Origin: Caldilineaceae bacterium | GTDB lineage: Bacteria > Chloroflexota > Anaerolineae > Caldilineales > Caldilineaceae | NCBI GenBank assembly: GCA_014879855.1 | Contig: JACSRH010000129.1 | Span: 1 to 18,394 of the forward strand | DNA: 18,394 nt | Direction of reading: 5' to 3' | In this document: positions 5,563-12,720 of the stretch, piece by piece | Numbering within the stretch: the stretch's first letter is position 1 | Layout: every line of letters begins with the position of its first letter | Made by a program: the position numbers and the translations under genes | Notes under the pieces: generated by a model | What the model saw: the letters and a program-made list of their open reading frames with translations, nothing else | The model's database searches: none | What the model was told of the DNA's origin: nothing

Positions 5563-7224
5563 TTACGCATTGTAGCTTTCGAGGTAGTGTTTGACCGCGG
5601 CGCAGAAGGCGTCGGCGGTGGCGCCATCGAGCACACGATGATCGTAGCTGAAGCCAAGCGTCGTCATCGGCTTGAAGGTCAGTGAGTCCCCCAGGTTTGG
5701 CTCGAGCGGATGGCCGTTGCTGACAACGACCGCGCGCTTTTCCACCGCGCCCACGCCCAGGATGCCGACCTGTGGCTGCACAATGATCGGCGTCTGGAAG
5801 CGGCTGCCCGAGGTGCCGTAGTTGCTCAGCGTGAAGGTGCCATCAGCAAGATCTTCCTGCCTAAGCTCGTTCTTGCGTGCGCGGTCGGCCAGGTCGTTGA
5901 CAGCGCGTGCAATCCCCCTCAGGTTGAGGTCGCCGGCATGCTTGATGACCGGCACGATCAGCCCGCCGATCCCGTGCTCATCCATCGGCAGCGCGGTGGC
6001 CATGCCAATATTGTAGGTGCGCTTGATGATGACGCCTTCGTCCGTCCACGTGGCGTTGGCCGCGGGCACGGCTTTGAGACCGGCCACAATCGCCTCGAAG
6101 AAGTAAGCCGTGATCGTCAGATTGACGCCGTCCGCGGCGAATTCTTTTTTGTGGGCGGCGCGATGCTGCAAGACGGCGCTCATGTCAACATCCCACATCG
6201 TTGTGACGTGGGGTGCAGAAAAGAGGCTCTGTACGGTATTGCGCGCCACTGCAGCACGCATTCGCGACAGCTTGACCAATTCCTCGCCGGGTTTGAGTTG
6301 CCCCGCCGTCTGTGCAGCGGCAGGCCTGGCCCCCTCGGGCTTAGCCGCGGTTGGTCTGGCTGTGTCTGACTTGGCTGTGTCTGACTTGGCTGTGTCTGAC
6401 TTGGCTGTGTCTGACTTGGCTGTGTCTGGTTGAGCGCGATCTGGTCTGGCTGCAACCTCGCCCTCCGTCCCTTGCCCTTCCGCGGCATAAGCCGGCTCGA
6501 CGCGTACGCGTTTCCCCGCGGCGCGGCTGGCGACGGCGCTCAACACATCGTACTGAGTTAGCACGCTCAGCGGGCGGCCAGCGGCGATCTCACGCAAATT
6601 GATATTGTTGTCCGCGGCGGCGCGACGGACAGCCAGAGTTGACTCGTCAGCCAGATCGCCGGGTAAGGGGGAGACAGCCGCGCTCGACGCCCCACCCGCT
6701 TGAGTCAGCACGTCCTGCTTGGTGATTTGGCCGCCCGGTCCGGTGCCCGCGACGCCGGCCAAATCGACGCCCTTGTCCGCGGCGACGCGCTTTGCCACCG
6801 GCGTCGCCTTCGCGCCTGCACCTTCCGCTGCTGGAGCAGGGCCGTTTTTGGCGGCAGGTGCTTTGGGGCTAGTCGCTTCTGCGGTGGCCGCTTCTTCGGT
6901 GGCCGCTTCTTTGGTGGCCGCTTCTTCGGTGGCCGCCTCTTTGGTGAGAGGCGCCGCGCCTGCAGGCGCGCCATTCACACTCTCGCCTTCCTGGCCGATA
7001 TACCCCATGACCTCGGTGACCGGAGCGAGATCGCCCTCCTGAAAGTTGATCTTGAGCAACACGCCGGAAGCGGGCGCCTGGATCTCGGTGTCCACTTTAT
7101 CGGTGGCGACTTCCAGAATTACATCGCCTTCGTTGACGCTATCGCCGACGGCCACGCGCCAGCGGCTGATCGTTACATCGTCGATACCTTCGCCCGCATC
7201 GGGCAGCCTGATTTCGGTGGTCAT
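5563..7224 (-). CDS. 2-oxoacid dehydrogenase E2: dihydrolipoamide acyltransferase
   Basis: Core acyltransferase that passes the acyl group from E1 to CoA through lipoyl-lysine. The 553-residue protein begins with a lipoyl domain (1-80, lipoylated Lys43 in EVATDKVDTE). It continues with an Ala/Glu/Thr linker of EAAT repeats (95-117), a peripheral subunit-binding domain (about 142-174, VAKRVAADKGVDLAGVAG) and a second, more divergent copy (about 196-230, AVRRAAADNNINLREIA). Next is a linker with four DTAKS repeats (267-289), and then the catalytic domain (about 315-553) ending with YDHRVLDG, catalytic His529 and Asp533. The ATG at 7222-7224 follows GGGGAAA and lies nine bases after the E1 beta stop. 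It is the last gene of the operon. The substrate (pyruvate, acetoin or a branched-chain acid) cannot be fixed from sequence alone. E3 must be encoded elsewhere. Confidence 0.92.
   Translation of the reverse strand: MTTEIRLPDAGEGIDDVTISRWRVAVGDSVNEGDVILEVATDKVDTEIQAPASGVLLKINFQEGDLAPVTEVMGYIGQEGESVNGAPAGAAPLTKEAATEEAATKEAATEEAATAEATSPKAPAAKNGPAPAAEGAGAKATPVAKRVAADKGVDLAGVAGTGPGGQITKQDVLTQAGGASSAAVSPLPGDLADESTLAVRRAAADNNINLREIAAGRPLSVLTQYDVLSAVASRAAGKRVRVEPAYAAEGQGTEGEVAARPDRAQPDTAKSDTAKSDTAKSDTAKSDTARPTAAKPEGARPAAAQTAGQLKPGEELVKLSRMRAAVARNTVQSLFSAPHVTTMWDVDMSAVLQHRAAHKKEFAADGVNLTITAYFFEAIVAGLKAVPAANATWTDEGVIIKRTYNIGMATALPMDEHGIGGLIVPVIKHAGDLNLRGIARAVNDLADRARKNELRQEDLADGTFTLSNYGTSGSRFQTPIIVQPQVGILGVGAVEKRAVVVSNGHPLEPNLGDSLTFKPMTTLGFSYDHRVLDGATADAFCAAVKHYLESYNA
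6361..6429. repeat. 15-bp minisatellite in E2 coding the DTAKS linker
   Basis: The unit TGTGTCTGACTTGGC (plus strand) occurs four times without mismatch at 6361-6420, followed by a partial copy (6421-6429). On the coding strand it gives repeats of Asp-Thr-Ala-Lys-Ser in the linker before the catalytic domain. Perfect identity suggests recent expansion; the unit length keeps the frame when copies are gained or lost. Confidence 0.9.
6883..6942. repeat. 15-bp minisatellite in E2 coding the EAAT linker
   Basis: Four copies of GGTGGCCGCTTCTTC-like units (6883-6897, 6898-6912, 6913-6927, 6928-6942), differing at one or two bases, encode alternating TEEAA and TKEAA blocks between the lipoyl and first subunit-binding domains. 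Its sequence is unrelated to the 6361 array. Confidence 0.85.
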
Positions 7225-7233
7225 GCTTTCCCC

Positions 7234-8217
7234 TTATCTCATCATTTCCAGGACAGCGGCCTTGATGTTCTTCTTCCAGGGCAGAAGTTCTTCTTCCAGT
7301 GGTTTGGAGACCGGGATCGGCGCGGGCGCCATGCCCAGCCGCCGCGCCGGGGCTTTGAGCAGGTAAGGCGCTTCTTCGTACGCGCGCGCCACGATCTCGG
7401 CGCCGATGCCGGCGTTGGATTGCGATTCGTGCACGGCAAGCAGCCGCCCGGTTTTGGCGACCGACATAAGTACGCTTTCCATATCGAGCGGGGTGATGCT
7501 GCGCAGATCGACGACTTCGATATCGATCCCCTGCTCTGCCTTCAATTCCTCGGCCGCTTCCAGGGTCTGCAACAGGCTGTAGCTGAAAGTGGCGATCGTC
7601 AGGTCTCTGCCTTCCCGCTTGATGTCAGCCTTGCCGATCGGCACGGTGTATTGCTCTTCGGCGTCGGGCATGTCGCCGCGCGTAAAGTAGAGCATCTTGT
7701 GTTCGAGGAAAAGCACCGGATTGTCGTCGCGGATCGCCGAGATGAGCAGGCCTTTGGCGTCATAGGGCGTGGCCGGCGCCACAACTTTGATGCCAGGGAA
7801 CTGGGCAAAGGTGCTTTCGACGCTCGCACTATGTTGCGAACCGTAACGTTTGCCGCCGCCCTGCTGGCCGCGGATCACCAGCGGCACGTTGACCAGGCCG
7901 CCGGTCATGTAATGCATTTTGGCAGCCTGGTTGAAAATCTGGTCGGCGCACACGAGAAAGAAGTCCATATACATCAGTTCGACGATCGGGCGCAAACCCA
8001 CCATGGCCGCGCCGACGGCCATGCCCATAAAACCTTGTTCGCTGATCGGTGTGTCGATGACGCGGCGCTCGCCAAACTCCTCCATCATATTGCGGGTCAC
8101 GCGGAACAGGCCGCCATAATGACCGATGTCTTCGCCGATCAGAAAAACACTTTCGTCGCGACGCATCTCGTCACGCATCGCCTCATTAATTGCTTGAATA
8201 TACGTAGTCTTGCGCAT
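7234..8217 (-). CDS. 2-oxoacid dehydrogenase E1 beta subunit (pyruvate/acetoin type, PdhB/AcoB-like)
   Basis: Beta half of the thiamine-diphosphate-dependent E1 heterotetramer, which decarboxylates the 2-oxoacid or cleaves acetoin and reduces the E2 lipoyl group. The 327-residue protein is full length. It has the opening GEDIGHYGGLF (28-38) and VIDTPISEQGF (53-63) with the thiamine-activating Glu60. It also has MYMDFFLVCADQIFNQAAK (82-100) and RGQQGGGKRYGSQHS (116-130) with His129. MYMDF..DQIFNQAAK resembles acetoin and generic pyruvate dehydrogenases more than the branched-chain enzyme. The ATG has AAAGGAG nine bases upstream. E1 alpha ends 15 bases before and E2 begins nine bases after, so the three genes form one operon. 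Confidence 0.93.
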   Translation of the reverse strand: MRKTTYIQAINEAMRDEMRRDESVFLIGEDIGHYGGLFRVTRNMMEEFGERRVIDTPISEQGFMGMAVGAAMVGLRPIVELMYMDFFLVCADQIFNQAAKMHYMTGGLVNVPLVIRGQQGGGKRYGSQHSASVESTFAQFPGIKVVAPATPYDAKGLLISAIRDDNPVLFLEHKMLYFTRGDMPDAEEQYTVPIGKADIKREGRDLTIATFSYSLLQTLEAAEELKAEQGIDIEVVDLRSITPLDMESVLMSVAKTGRLLAVHESQSNAGIGAEIVARAYEEAPYLLKAPARRLGMAPAPIPVSKPLEEELLPWKKNIKAAVLEMMR

Positions 8218-8232
8218 GGTTGTTCAGCTCCT

Positions 8233-9255
8233 TTACACCTGATAGACATCCGTGTAGGCCTCGGCGAGATCCGGCCACGGCGCTTCCAACGCATATTCGA
8301 CGGCAGCCTGGACTTCCTCCTCCACCTCAGCGCGCAGTTGGTTGAGATCTTCTTCGGGCACGCCGCGGTCGATCAACTTCTGGTGAAGCTGCGTCAGCGG
8401 CTCGTAGGCGCGCTGCATCTCGATCTCCTCAGACGACCTATAGGTTTCCAGGTCGCCCGCCATGTGGCCGGAAAGCCGATACGTGATGCCCTCGATGAAA
8501 GTGGGGCCTTCGCCTGCGCGCGCGCGTTCCGCCGCTTTGGCAACGGCCTCATAGACCACCTCGACATCGTTGCCATCGATCTGGATGCTCTCCATGCCGT
8601 AGGCGCGCACAAACTGATAGATTTCATCCACCGAGGAGGTGCGCGAAATGGGCGTCATCTCCGAATAGCGATTGTTTTCGCAATAGAAGATGACGGGAAG
8701 CTTCCACTTCTGCGCCATGTTGAAGGTCTCGTGCATCAGCCCCTGGTAGAGCGCGCCATCGCCAAAAAAGGTGATGGCGATGCGATCCTCGCCGCGGATC
8801 TTGGAGGCCAACGCCATGCCGGCCGCGTGCGGCACTTGTGCGCCGACGATGCCATTGGCGCCCATTAAGCCAAGGGAAGGGTCGAGAAAGTGCATCGAGC
8901 CGCCCTTGCCTTTGGCAAAGCCGGGCGCCTTGCCAAGCACCTCGCAGATCGCGCGCTGCGGATCCATGCCGCGCGCCAGGGAATGATGATGGCCGCGATA
9001 TGTGCACGTCAGATAATCGTCCTTGCGCAGCGCCGCGGCCATGCCGATGGCTGCGCCTTCGTGCCCGATCGCCGTGTGCATCGCGCCGCCGATCTTGCCG
9101 GATTCGGCCAGTTCGAGCAGCGACTCTTCCACGCGACGGATCAGAAACATCATGCGATACATGGGAAGAAGTTGTTCGGTGGCGAGGACGGCTGCCGATT
9201 CCGTTACAGCCGCATCCGCCGAAGGCACGCTGGCCTTTAGGGAAGGTTCTGCCAT
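8233..9255 (-). CDS. 2-oxoacid dehydrogenase E1 alpha subunit (pyruvate/acetoin type, PdhA/AcoA-like)
   Basis: Alpha half of the E1 component, carrying most of the thiamine diphosphate site. The 340-residue protein has an Ala/Ser-rich N-terminal extension (about 1-25). Then come GHEGAAIG (64-71), TYRGHHHSLARG (85-96), GGSMHF (118-123), GANGIVGAQVPHAAG (132-146) and the thiamine-binding motif GDGALYQG...ENN (165-195). The YRGHHH loop is closer to acetoin/bacterial pyruvate E1 than to mitochondrial-type E1. I chose the ATG at 9253-9255, which follows GAGGAA at about seven bases, over the in-frame TTG at 9270 that overlaps this ribosome site. It is the first gene of the E1 alpha-E1 beta-E2 operon, driven by an extended -10 promoter near 9361. 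Confidence 0.92.
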   Translation of the reverse strand: MAEPSLKASVPSADAAVTESAAVLATEQLLPMYRMMFLIRRVEESLLELAESGKIGGAMHTAIGHEGAAIGMAAALRKDDYLTCTYRGHHHSLARGMDPQRAICEVLGKAPGFAKGKGGSMHFLDPSLGLMGANGIVGAQVPHAAGMALASKIRGEDRIAITFFGDGALYQGLMHETFNMAQKWKLPVIFYCENNRYSEMTPISRTSSVDEIYQFVRAYGMESIQIDGNDVEVVYEAVAKAAERARAGEGPTFIEGITYRLSGHMAGDLETYRSSEEIEMQRAYEPLTQLHQKLIDRGVPEEDLNQLRAEVEEEVQAAVEYALEAPWPDLAEAYTDVYQV

Positions 9256-9310
9256 TTTCAATTTCCTCAATCGTCTTCAGGTTTGGAGGCTCCGGCTTCC
9301 TGACTGCTTT

Positions 9311-9358
9311 GCGCGTCAAGCGGAGCGCGTCAAATCCATCTAAAATTACCTTGACGCG
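9311..9358. promoter_or_regulatory. Putative operator: three GCGTCAA/TTGACGC sites at the dehydrogenase promoter
   Basis: GCGCGTCAA occurs at 9311-9319 and 9325-9333, 14 bases apart, and its inverted form TTGACGCG at 9351-9358. The third site covers the predicted transcription start of the E1 alpha operon and the other two lie 20-45 bases downstream in the leader. This spacing, between promoter and ribosome site, is what a repressor operator cluster would look like. No regulator gene is adjacent. Confidence 0.5.
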
Positions 9359-9360
9359 AG

Positions 9361-9369
9361 ATTATAGCA
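9361..9369 (-). promoter_or_regulatory. Extended -10 promoter of the E1 alpha-E1 beta-E2 operon
   Basis: The minus strand reads TGCTATAAT, a perfect consensus extended -10 (complement of 9361-9369). The upstream -35 region is weak (ACAGCC-like near 17 bases), which an extended -10 can offset. Transcription would begin near 9354, about 100 bases before the E1 alpha ATG. Confidence 0.65.
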
Positions 9370-9442
9370 CACTCTCCATCTTGGCTGTGTAATGGTGCAC
9401 AAGATCAGGGGCGTCCCCAGCTTTTGGCGAGTCCAGCGCCAA

Positions 9443-9505
9443 CGTGCGTCGCACGGGTCGGCAGATGGTTCTATGCACGATGACCTTTGACCCGTGCGAC
9501 GCACG
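9443..9505. repeat. 17-bp perfect inverted repeat in the divergent gap
   Basis: Arms 9443-9459 (CGTGCGTCGCACGGGTC) and 9489-9505 are exact reverse complements around a 29-base spacer. The element lies between two divergently transcribed genes, E1 alpha and the DedA-like gene, where neither needs a terminator. Together with the next hairpin it occupies the middle of the 9256-9656 gap. It could be a structured small RNA, a repeat-element remnant or a regulator site. Confidence 0.75.
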
Positions 9506-9520
9506 CGGGCAATTATTGGG

Positions 9521-9548
9521 GCCGCACCCCACAAGATTGGGGGGCGGC
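9521..9548. repeat. GC-rich hairpin in the divergent gap
   Basis: GCCGCACCCCA (9521-9531) and TGGGGGGCGGC (9538-9548) pair over 11 positions with one mismatch around a 6-base loop. It stands 15 bases from the 17-bp inverted repeat. Beyond these two hairpins and the dehydrogenase promoter, the 9256-9656 gap shows no convincing gene. Confidence 0.65.
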
Positions 9549-9656
9549 ATGGAGGTGGGACGGGCAATTCTCTGCTGACGCCCTGCCGCGGGCAGTGGGT
9601 TTTCGCCTTCCTTACAAATAGAGCGTGTGGCGCGCGTGAGGTAGAATGTCACTTCT

Positions 9657-10385
9657 ATGAATCCAGGCGCGTTTATCCAAGAAGCGTGGAATGCCATCCA
9701 GACAGGTCAGTTGCCCGACCTGGGGCTCTGGAGCTATGTGATCCTGATGGTGCTGGTCTTTATCGAAGGCCCGGCTGCCACGCTGGTCGCGGCGACAATG
9801 GCGGCCAGCGGCATTTTGCGCGCCGACCTGGTCTTTTTGTTCTCGATGCTCGCCAATTTCATGTCGGATGTCTTCTGGTATTCGCTCGGCTATTTTGGGG
9901 GCGATCGACGCATTCTGTTGCGGATCGGGTGGGTGCGGCGCCGTTGGTTTACGATCCGGCGTCTGCAAAAGAGTTTGCATGGGCGCGCCGCCAGGATTTA
10001 TCTGCTCACTAAACTGTCGATGGGACTGCTGACGATTCCGCTGTTGATTGCCTCCGGCATGGCGCGCGTGCCCTGGTATCGGCTGGCGCTGGTGAGTTTG
10101 ATCGTCGAGCCGATTTGGAACGCCTTGCTCGTCCTCGCTGGCTTGCGCCTGGGCGAATATGTGGCGCAGATGGAACGCGGTTTGCAGACCGTCGCGGTGG
10201 TCGGCAGCGTAATACTGCTGCTCATCCTGCTTTTCCTCTACCGTCGCTTCTTTCCACGCTTGGCGCAGCGCATGGGCGTCTCTCTTGACGCCGGCGCGAA
10301 CGGCATCCCCACGAGCGCACCGGACGGCCAATCCTATCCCTCGGTCTCTCCCGATGATCAAGCCGAGTCACGAATTGAACGCTGA
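9657..10385 (+). CDS. DedA-family (SNARE-associated/VTT) integral membrane protein
   Basis: Members of this family are polytopic inner-membrane proteins linked to lipid carrier recycling, membrane homeostasis and drug or pH tolerance; a specific role here is unknown. The 242-residue protein has hydrophobic segments at about 25-48, 55-80, 115-135, 140-165 and 180-205. An early re-entrant-type stretch carries FIEGPAATLVA (35-45, the E-x-P part of the family signature), and a central Gly/Pro-rich region reads TKLSMGLLTIPLLIASGMARVPWYR. The last 40 residues are a hydrophilic Ser/Pro/Asp-rich tail. The ATG at 9657 has only a weak ribosome site (GAGGT about 14 bases away). A TAGAAT at 9642-9647 could be a -10 box that gives an almost leaderless message. 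It is divergent from the dehydrogenase operon and converges on the antiporter gene. The signature is degenerate, so the family call is probable rather than certain. Confidence 0.75.
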   Translation: MNPGAFIQEAWNAIQTGQLPDLGLWSYVILMVLVFIEGPAATLVAATMAASGILRADLVFLFSMLANFMSDVFWYSLGYFGGDRRILLRIGWVRRRWFTIRRLQKSLHGRAARIYLLTKLSMGLLTIPLLIASGMARVPWYRLALVSLIVEPIWNALLVLAGLRLGEYVAQMERGLQTVAVVGSVILLLILLFLYRRFFPRLAQRMGVSLDAGANGIPTSAPDGQSYPSVSPDDQAESRIER

Positions 10386-10455
10386 TGAGGCGAATTCCTG
10401 CTGATTTTTCCTGTTTTGATCCGCGTAAACCCACCGAATCCACGTGAGCCACATA
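10386..10455. other. Convergent gap with degenerate ATCCGCGT words
   Basis: This 70-base gap separates two converging stop codons. It contains ATCCGCGT and ATCCACGT words about 20 bases apart, similar to the arms of the palindrome at 5477-5562, and looks like an eroded relative. No clear intrinsic terminator with a U-tract was found. Confidence 0.4.
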
Positions 10456-12447
10456 TTATTTTTCGTGCGTCTGATCAGCGTCACCGTTGTGCGGCGCGGC
10501 CATTGTCGTGAATGATGCCAGCGCCGCGTGATTGCCCAGCACAGCCAGCACATCGCCGCTGTCCAGTGTTTCCGTAACGTCTGGGTTGATCACCAATCCA
10601 CTGGCGCGCAGAATGGCGACGATTGTCGCGCCTGTCTGGCTGCGCACCTGCGCCTCGCCCAGCGTACACTTCAGGAGCGGGCTGTTGTCGGGCAAGGCGA
10701 TCCAACTGAAGTCTAGTAGCCGGCGCGCATGTTCAAGCGCGTGCACCGCTTCATAGCGTTCTTGTATCTGATACATCGGCGCGTAAAGATCGTGACGCAC
10801 CGCATCGATGTAGCGTTGTACTTCCGGCGTGGGCAGCTCCAGATAGAGCAGCACCTGCCGCGCCAGTTCTAACCCTGCTTCAAACTCCGGCTGCACCACT
10901 TCATAGACGCCGATCTCGTGCAGCGAAGCCAACTGTTCGATGGCTTCGGCGCGCGCGACAATGCGCAGATCCGGATTCAGGGCGCGCATCTGCTGCGCCA
11001 CCGTCTGCGTGATTTTGATGGTGGGGGTGGTGACCAGCGCCAGATGGGCGTGCTCCACCGCGGCCGCCTTGAGCACCGCAGGATGGCTGGCATCGCCGTA
11101 AATAACGGGAATTCCCTGTTGTTTGCACGCGTCCACGCACTGTTGATTCAATTCGATGACGAGGACAGGCATGTGGAGACGGTGCAACATCTCGGCCACG
11201 AATTGTCCTACGCGTCCGGCGCCCGCGATCACCACATGATCGCGCAAACCTCCTTCGGGCACATCAAAGGTTTGCATGGGCGCGGTGCGGAAGAGACGGC
11301 GTTGAACGTTGTAAAGTGGCTGGATCAGCGCGAAAGCGGGCGGCGTGATCAGGATGCTCACCAGCGCCGCGCTGAGAATGAGAGAGTAAACGTCGGCGGA
11401 GAAGATGTCGTTCTGCAACCCCACGCGCGCCAACACAAACGAAAACTCACCAAACTGAAAGAGCGCCAGCGCCGTCGCCAGGGGGATGACGTTGCGGTAG
11501 CCAAATAACCGCGTCAGGCTGCCGAAAATCAATGCCTTGCTCACGACGACCAACGCTACGACCAGCAGCACTGTCGTCAGGTTTGCCAGCAGAAACGCCG
11601 GATCGAGCAGCATCCCAACCGAGACAAAGAAAAGCATGGCAAAGATGTCGCGCAGCGGAATGACTTCGCCCAGCGCCTGCGCGTTGTAATCCGATTCGCT
11701 GATGACCAGCCCGGCCAGGAAGGCCCCAAAGGCAAAAGAGAGGCCGGTCAGATAGGCGGCGTAGCCCACGCCCAACCCCAATGCCGTCACGGTGATGAGG
11801 AACAGCTCGCGCGACTCCCAGCGGGCAATGCGGCGCATCAGCCACGGGATGACGCGCGTGCCGATCAGCAACATGACGCCCAGAAAGAGCGCCGCACGCA
11901 CGACGGCAAACAGCAACGCGCCGATGTCGAAGCTGTCGCCGCCGATATGGGGCAACACCAGCATGATGCCCATAATGCACAGATCTTGCACGACAAAAAC
12001 ACCGAGCATCACGCGGCTGGAGAGCGTCCCCATCAAGCCGCGCACGCTCAACGTCTTGAGAACGATCATGGTATTGGACGTGCTGATGACCGCGCCAAAC
12101 CAGAGCGACGCCACCCAGTCCAGACCAAGCCATTGCCCCACGCCGTAGCCAAATCCGATCGTCAGCGCCATCTGGATCGGCGTGCCAAAGAGCGCCATAC
12201 GGCGCACGGGCTTCAATTCTTTCAGGGAAAATTCGATGCCCAGCGTGAAAAGCAAGAGCGCCACGCCGATCTCGGCCAGCAGGGCAACCTGATTGGGATT
12301 GCTGACGGTGACGAAGCCGGTGTACGGCCCGACGATAACACCCGCCAGGATATAACCAACGATGAGCGGCTGGCGTAAGGTTTGCGCAACCATCCCGCCG
12401 ACCAGCGCAGCAACAATGATAATAGCAATATCGGCGGCAATTCCCAT
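10456..12447 (-). CDS. CPA2 cation:proton antiporter with RCK domains (KefB/YbaL-like)
   Basis: Integral membrane exchanger of K+ or Na+ for protons, gated by a cytoplasmic nucleotide-binding domain. The 663-residue protein has about 12 membrane helices (1-380) with LRQPLIVGYILAGVIVGP (24-41), the FVVQD motif (151-155, ion-path Asp155) and GAFLAGLVISESDY (241-254) followed by PLRDIFAMLFFVSVGMLLDP (264-283), which matches YbaL-type proteins closely. A linker leads to an RCK-N/TrkA-N Rossmann domain beginning VVIAGAGRVGQ (405-415) and continuing to about 520, and then to a TrkA-C domain (about 575-650) near the C-terminus. The length suits the family. The ATG at 12445-12447 has no strong ribosome site. 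Upstream lie composite palindromes, so its promoter is not clear. It is transcribed in the same direction as the MoxR-VWA pair but is separated from it by 273 bases. Confidence 0.92.
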   Translation of the reverse strand: MGIAADIAIIIVAALVGGMVAQTLRQPLIVGYILAGVIVGPYTGFVTVSNPNQVALLAEIGVALLLFTLGIEFSLKELKPVRRMALFGTPIQMALTIGFGYGVGQWLGLDWVASLWFGAVISTSNTMIVLKTLSVRGLMGTLSSRVMLGVFVVQDLCIMGIMLVLPHIGGDSFDIGALLFAVVRAALFLGVMLLIGTRVIPWLMRRIARWESRELFLITVTALGLGVGYAAYLTGLSFAFGAFLAGLVISESDYNAQALGEVIPLRDIFAMLFFVSVGMLLDPAFLLANLTTVLLVVALVVVSKALIFGSLTRLFGYRNVIPLATALALFQFGEFSFVLARVGLQNDIFSADVYSLILSAALVSILITPPAFALIQPLYNVQRRLFRTAPMQTFDVPEGGLRDHVVIAGAGRVGQFVAEMLHRLHMPVLVIELNQQCVDACKQQGIPVIYGDASHPAVLKAAAVEHAHLALVTTPTIKITQTVAQQMRALNPDLRIVARAEAIEQLASLHEIGVYEVVQPEFEAGLELARQVLLYLELPTPEVQRYIDAVRHDLYAPMYQIQERYEAVHALEHARRLLDFSWIALPDNSPLLKCTLGEAQVRSQTGATIVAILRASGLVINPDVTETLDSGDVLAVLGNHAALASFTTMAAPHNGDADQTHEK

Positions 12448-12484
12448 GGGGCAGCGTCTCGTTTTCTAGCGTTTTGTCCTGCGG

Positions 12485-12560
12485 ATCGTTACCGCGGACT
12501 TAAGGTGGCTTTGACGCAGAGGCGCGCAGACATCGCTGCCTTCTTAGCCGCGGTTACGAT
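12485..12560. repeat. Composite palindrome A upstream of the antiporter gene
   Basis: ATCGTTACCGCGG (12485-12497) and CCGCGGTTACGAT (12548-12560) are inverted with one mismatch in 13. The interior includes TTGACGCAGAGGCGC (12511-12525), which recurs exactly, reverse-complemented, at 18296-18310. It fills the antiporter-proximal half of the 12448-12720 gap. Confidence 0.7.
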
Positions 12561-12582
12561 AAGTGGTTACGAGAAGAAGGTC

Positions 12583-12691
12583 TATCCACAGATGATACGG
12601 GTAGCACAGATTTTAAAGAACTTTGAATGACAGCTTGGCAAACGAGCGCGCCCAGGTCTGTCATCTGTGAAATCTGCGCTATCTGTGGATA
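12583..12691. repeat. Composite palindrome B downstream of the VWA gene
   Basis: Outer arms TATCCACAGAT (12583-12593) and ATCTGTGGATA (12681-12691) are perfect. Flanking blocks TAGCACAGATTT (12602-12613) and AAATCTGCGCTA (12670-12681) pair with one mismatch. An inner pair ATGACAG/CTGTCAT (12627-12633, 12658-12664) is perfect. The element stands 30 bases past the VWA stop and may act as that operon's terminator, but it has no U-tract. CACAGAT words recur within it. Confidence 0.7.
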
Positions 12692-12720
12692 ACTTTCTGC
12701 GCTCGTCGCCATGCAAGCGA

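Noticed and set aside
6361..6942. CRISPR-like array in the E2 gene
   Set aside because: Units are 15 bp, directly adjacent without spacers, and translate in frame into E2 linker repeats.
6700..8868. 722-residue plus-strand reading frame across E2, E1 beta and E1 alpha
   Set aside because: It is antisense to three genes with clear family motifs; its His/Arg/Gly-rich translation matches antisense coding bias and it crosses gene boundaries.
9362..9697. Minus-strand 111-residue frame in the 9256-9656 gap
   Set aside because: It spans both hairpins and the dehydrogenase promoter, starts inside the DedA-like gene and has no recognisable pattern or ribosome site.
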